Notes under the pieces: model-generated
Seen by the model: the letters and a program-made list of their open reading frames with translations, nothing else
What the model was told of the DNA's origin: nothing
The model's database searches: none
Shown: positions 14,587 to 16,459 of the stretch, one piece after another
Numbering within the stretch: the first letter of the stretch is position 1
Layout of the letters: every line of letters starts with the position of its first letter
Translations under genes and position numbers: made by a program
Assembly: GCA_025923975.1 (NCBI GenBank)
Contig: JAICEV010000027.1
Span: 1 to 16,459, forward strand
Direction: 5' to 3'
Source: Propionibacteriaceae bacterium
GTDB lineage: Bacteria > Actinomycetota > Actinomycetes > Propionibacteriales > Propionibacteriaceae
DNA length: 16,459 nt

Positions 14587-16140
14587 ATGATGGCCCAGGC
14601 ACAGGCACGACAGTCTCAAGATCCTTACGCTCAGCAGGGCAAGACCTTGACCTCGCTGGTGCAGCGGCTCCGCGGCTGGGTAGGGTCGGACCCGGCGAGG
14701 ATCCCGGAGCTGGCAGACGCCCTGGTTCAGTTGACGGCACACCGGCTGCTCGGTCATGGCTATGCCGCCGCGGCGGCCGATGCTCAGGAGTCCGTACGCC
14801 GAGCAGGTGAGCTGCTGGCGCAAAAGGGACCGATCGGGCCGTACACGTCAATCAGCGACGCGGCCCGCTATGTCACAGCGGTCGTTCACTTGGCCACCGT
14901 TCAGGCGAGCATGAACATGCCGGAAGCCGCCGGCCGAACGATCGAATCGCTGCAGGGCATTCGCGAGCAACTCCGCGGTCTGGGATTGGAGCAGCGGCTG
15001 GAGCCGCAGACCACAATCTGGTCCCTCTCATGCAGCGCACGGGCCACGCTGGCGTCGGGCAGGATTGCCGAGGCGAACGCGTACGCCGACGCAGCACTGG
15101 CCCGGCTGGCCGAGTCCGGCCTGCGTGACGAGCCCGATACTGCCTATCTAGCGATGGATGTCGATCGGCTCGCCTCGGACTGCCGGTGGGCAGCGGGCAG
15201 GACCGAGGAAGCGCTCAGCTACCTGTACACGGCCAAGGAACTGTATGACGAGACGGTAGCTGGTCGTCTCGAGGAGCCGGGGCGCCTCAGTCCGGCTCTA
15301 CTGGAACGCCTGGCCGAGCCACTCTTCAGCCTCTATCGAGACATGGCCGACCGCTTGGCTGGCTCCGGCGAGGCCGAGCTCAGTCTGGTCACCCGGCGCC
15401 GGCTTATTGATCTGCTGCGCGGGCTCACCGAGCGTCTGGGAGATCCGGCACAGGTCCAACTGGCATCGGCGCTGACGGATCTCGCTCGCGATCTGCTGAC
15501 GCTGAACCGTGGTTATGAAGCGGACGTGGCGAGGGCAGAAGCTGCTGCGCTGATCCCGCCCGGTTCGGCTGTCGATCAAGATCAGGTCCGTGGAGTCGTG
15601 CGCCGCGGCACGGAGGTCGTTACCTGGACACCGCTGCCACCCAGTGCTTCGTACGCGGCGACGAGTGCCTCCTCGGTCAACACCAAGATCATTGATCATG
15701 CCGGCCTCGAAGCTGAGCGACGGCGCAGGACGGCGGCGTGGCTGCAGGCTGCGCGGCCGGAGGCTCGCCGGTTGGAGCTGGAGCGTACGCAGCAAGCCCA
15801 GGCCGAGGTCGCGCGACGCGATGCCGAACGTGCTCAAACCGAGCGTGCGGCAGCCGAACAGCGAGCCGCCGAGCGGGCCAGGACCGCAGAGGCCGAACGT
15901 CTCGAAGCTGAGCAGCGAGCGCGCGGTGAAGAGGCGGAGCGGCTCGAGCGAAAGCGTCGCCGCGAGGAGCGCCTCGAAGCGCATCGGCTTGAAGTCCAAA
16001 GACGTGAGGCTGAGCGCCTTGAGGCGCAGCGACTCGAGGCGGAGCGTCTGGAATTGGAGCGCTTGCAGGCCGAGATCGACGAGCTCGAGCGGGCTGAACG
16101 CCTGGCCCGCGAACAAGAGCCGCCGCAAACCGCTGGTTGA
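14587..16140 (+). CDS. Helical-repeat protein with long E/R/A-rich helical tail
   Basis: A 517-residue protein (ATG 14587, or ATG 14590 which is slightly better spaced from AAAGG). Residues about 15-325 are alpha-helical and resemble TPR-like hairpins, with Ala-rich helix pairs such as RIAEANAYADAALARLAESG and EALSYLYTAKELYDE. A linker of about 325-370 follows. From about 375 to 512 the chain is almost only E, R, A, L and Q. Residues 461-500 follow a strict five-residue repeat of the form [EHQ]RLEA, encoded by 15-bp units. No signal peptide, membrane helix or enzyme motif is seen. A scaffold or protein-interaction role is inferred. No family name is recognised. The minus-strand open frames across this gene are shadows of its biased composition. 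Confidence 0.85.
   Translation: MMAQAQARQSQDPYAQQGKTLTSLVQRLRGWVGSDPARIPELADALVQLTAHRLLGHGYAAAAADAQESVRRAGELLAQKGPIGPYTSISDAARYVTAVVHLATVQASMNMPEAAGRTIESLQGIREQLRGLGLEQRLEPQTTIWSLSCSARATLASGRIAEANAYADAALARLAESGLRDEPDTAYLAMDVDRLASDCRWAAGRTEEALSYLYTAKELYDETVAGRLEEPGRLSPALLERLAEPLFSLYRDMADRLAGSGEAELSLVTRRRLIDLLRGLTERLGDPAQVQLASALTDLARDLLTLNRGYEADVARAEAAALIPPGSAVDQDQVRGVVRRGTEVVTWTPLPPSASYAATSASSVNTKIIDHAGLEAERRRRTAAWLQAARPEARRLELERTQQAQAEVARRDAERAQTERAAAEQRAAERARTAEAERLEAEQRARGEEAERLERKRRREERLEAHRLEVQRREAERLEAQRLEAERLELERLQAEIDELERAERLAREQEPPQTAG
15967..16086 (+). repeat. Eight 15-bp coding repeats (pentapeptide [EHQ]RLEA)
   Basis: Eight consecutive 15-bp units encode ERLEA, HRLEV, QRREA, ERLEA, QRLEA, ERLEL, ERLQA and EIDEL. 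The units differ largely at third codon positions, so the peptide pattern is kept while the DNA has diverged. Confidence 0.85.
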
Positions 16141-16442
16141 TCGTCGAAGAAACGTTTCCGCGGGAACGTTTTCCCTGTGCACCAGAACTGTCAGTGCTGA
16201 CATCTCGATGCCGAGGCTTTCGGTGATCGCGAAGTGCCCGTCGTAGCCGGCGCCGGGCACTGAAACTTGACCGCCTGCTCCGCCGATCCACAGCCACGGC
16301 GAATCCACCGTCCCGTCGAGCTGCAGGGCGCGCCCCAAGCCAGCGTGCTAGTGCTCCGCTTTTCTGGCTGACATAGTGAGAGAGCACCACATCTCAGCGT
16401 GATTACCCCAAGTACCAACCGATTCAAAGGAGGGTGTTGAGA
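16141..16442. other. Gene-free stretch before the right-edge gene
   Basis: These 302 bp hold no convincing gene. Directly after the preceding stop is the AACGTT dyad pair (16149-16174), and at the far end is the ribosome site of the next gene. On the minus strand a frame without a start codon opens after a TAG at 16350. It has GC-rich third positions (LDGTVDSPWLWIGGAGGQVS) until it enters the antisense of the helical-repeat gene; it may be a gene remnant or chance. Confidence 0.5.
16149..16174. promoter_or_regulatory. AACGTT dyad pair: terminator or LacI-type operator
   Basis: GAAACGTTTC (16149-16158) is a perfect 10-bp palindrome, and a second AACGTT core is centred 14 bp further on. Together they also form a 12-bp near-perfect inverted repeat (16149-16172) with two G-T pairs. 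The position just after the stop at 16140 allows a terminator role. The NAAACGTTTN-like core is what LacI-family regulators favour, so an operator for the downstream gene is equally possible. Confidence 0.35.
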
Positions 16443-16459
16443 ATGGCCCAGGCGAAGAA
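16443..16459 (+). CDS. Start of a gene cut by the right window edge
   Basis: ATG 16443 is preceded by AAAGGAGG (16426-16433) with 9 nt spacing, a strong ribosome site. Only MAQAK and part of a sixth codon are visible, so no product can be named. Confidence 0.6.

Noticed and set aside
15298..16338. Long minus-strand open frame across the helical-repeat gene
   Set aside because: It starts with TTG, has no ribosome site and is mostly the antisense of E/R/A-rich codons, which rarely give stops. The plus-strand gene explains it.
1..16459. Anti-phage defence, toxin-antitoxin or biosynthetic cluster
   Set aside because: No nuclease, reverse transcriptase, STAND ATPase, toxin-antitoxin pair, NRPS/PKS or RiPP signature was found on either strand.

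Overview
The window looks like a piece of chromosome from a high-GC Gram-positive bacterium (Actinomycetota). The evidence is the strongly GC-biased third codon positions, frequent GTG starts, ATGA/GTGA stop-start overlaps and the families present: CYTH-CHAD, DUF2695, XRE-cupin regulator and the GlsB/YeaQ small membrane protein. The genus cannot be fixed from the sequence. There is no rRNA, tRNA, CRISPR array, transposase or phage gene.

Left part (1-4829). A gene cut by the window edge (1-563, minus) is transcribed away from a GlcD-type FAD oxidase (687-2062). That oxidase is broken by one apparent single-base deletion near 1413. Then come a CYTH-CHAD protein (2162-3589), a Cys-rich DUF2695 protein (3640-4035) and a GlsB/YeaQ-type membrane protein (4140-4421). 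Next are the remains of a GyrI-like ligand-binding protein with its middle missing (about 4439-4692) and a diverged 52-bp tandem repeat (4695-4798).

Central part (4830-13222). A compact seven-gene minus-strand operon runs from 12009 down to 4830. In transcription order it encodes an M24 creatinase/prolidase-fold hydrolase, TPP-dependent dehydrogenase E1 alpha and beta, a TrzN/AtzB-like amidohydrolase, a double cupin, an SDR and a beta-hydroxyacid dehydrogenase. Most junctions are 4-13 nt overlaps. Divergently, an XRE-cupin regulator is followed 2 nt later by a small VOC protein. The intervening promoter region carries a 10-bp direct repeat spaced 20 bp, a candidate operator. The set reads as a catabolic pathway: hydrolytic opening of a C-N compound, oxidative decarboxylation of a 2-oxo acid, then NAD(P)-linked oxidation. 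The substrate is unknown and no transporter or E2/E3 gene is present. This operon is the best candidate for something undescribed here.

Right part (13223-16459). A TetR regulator with a perfect 13-bp inverted-repeat operator just upstream overlaps a class I SAM methyltransferase gene, suggesting a self-regulated pair. A 517-residue protein follows, with a helical-repeat N-terminal part and an E/R/A-rich tail containing a strict five-residue repeat. A 302-bp gene-free stretch with an AACGTT dyad pair then leads to the first codons of another gene at 16443.
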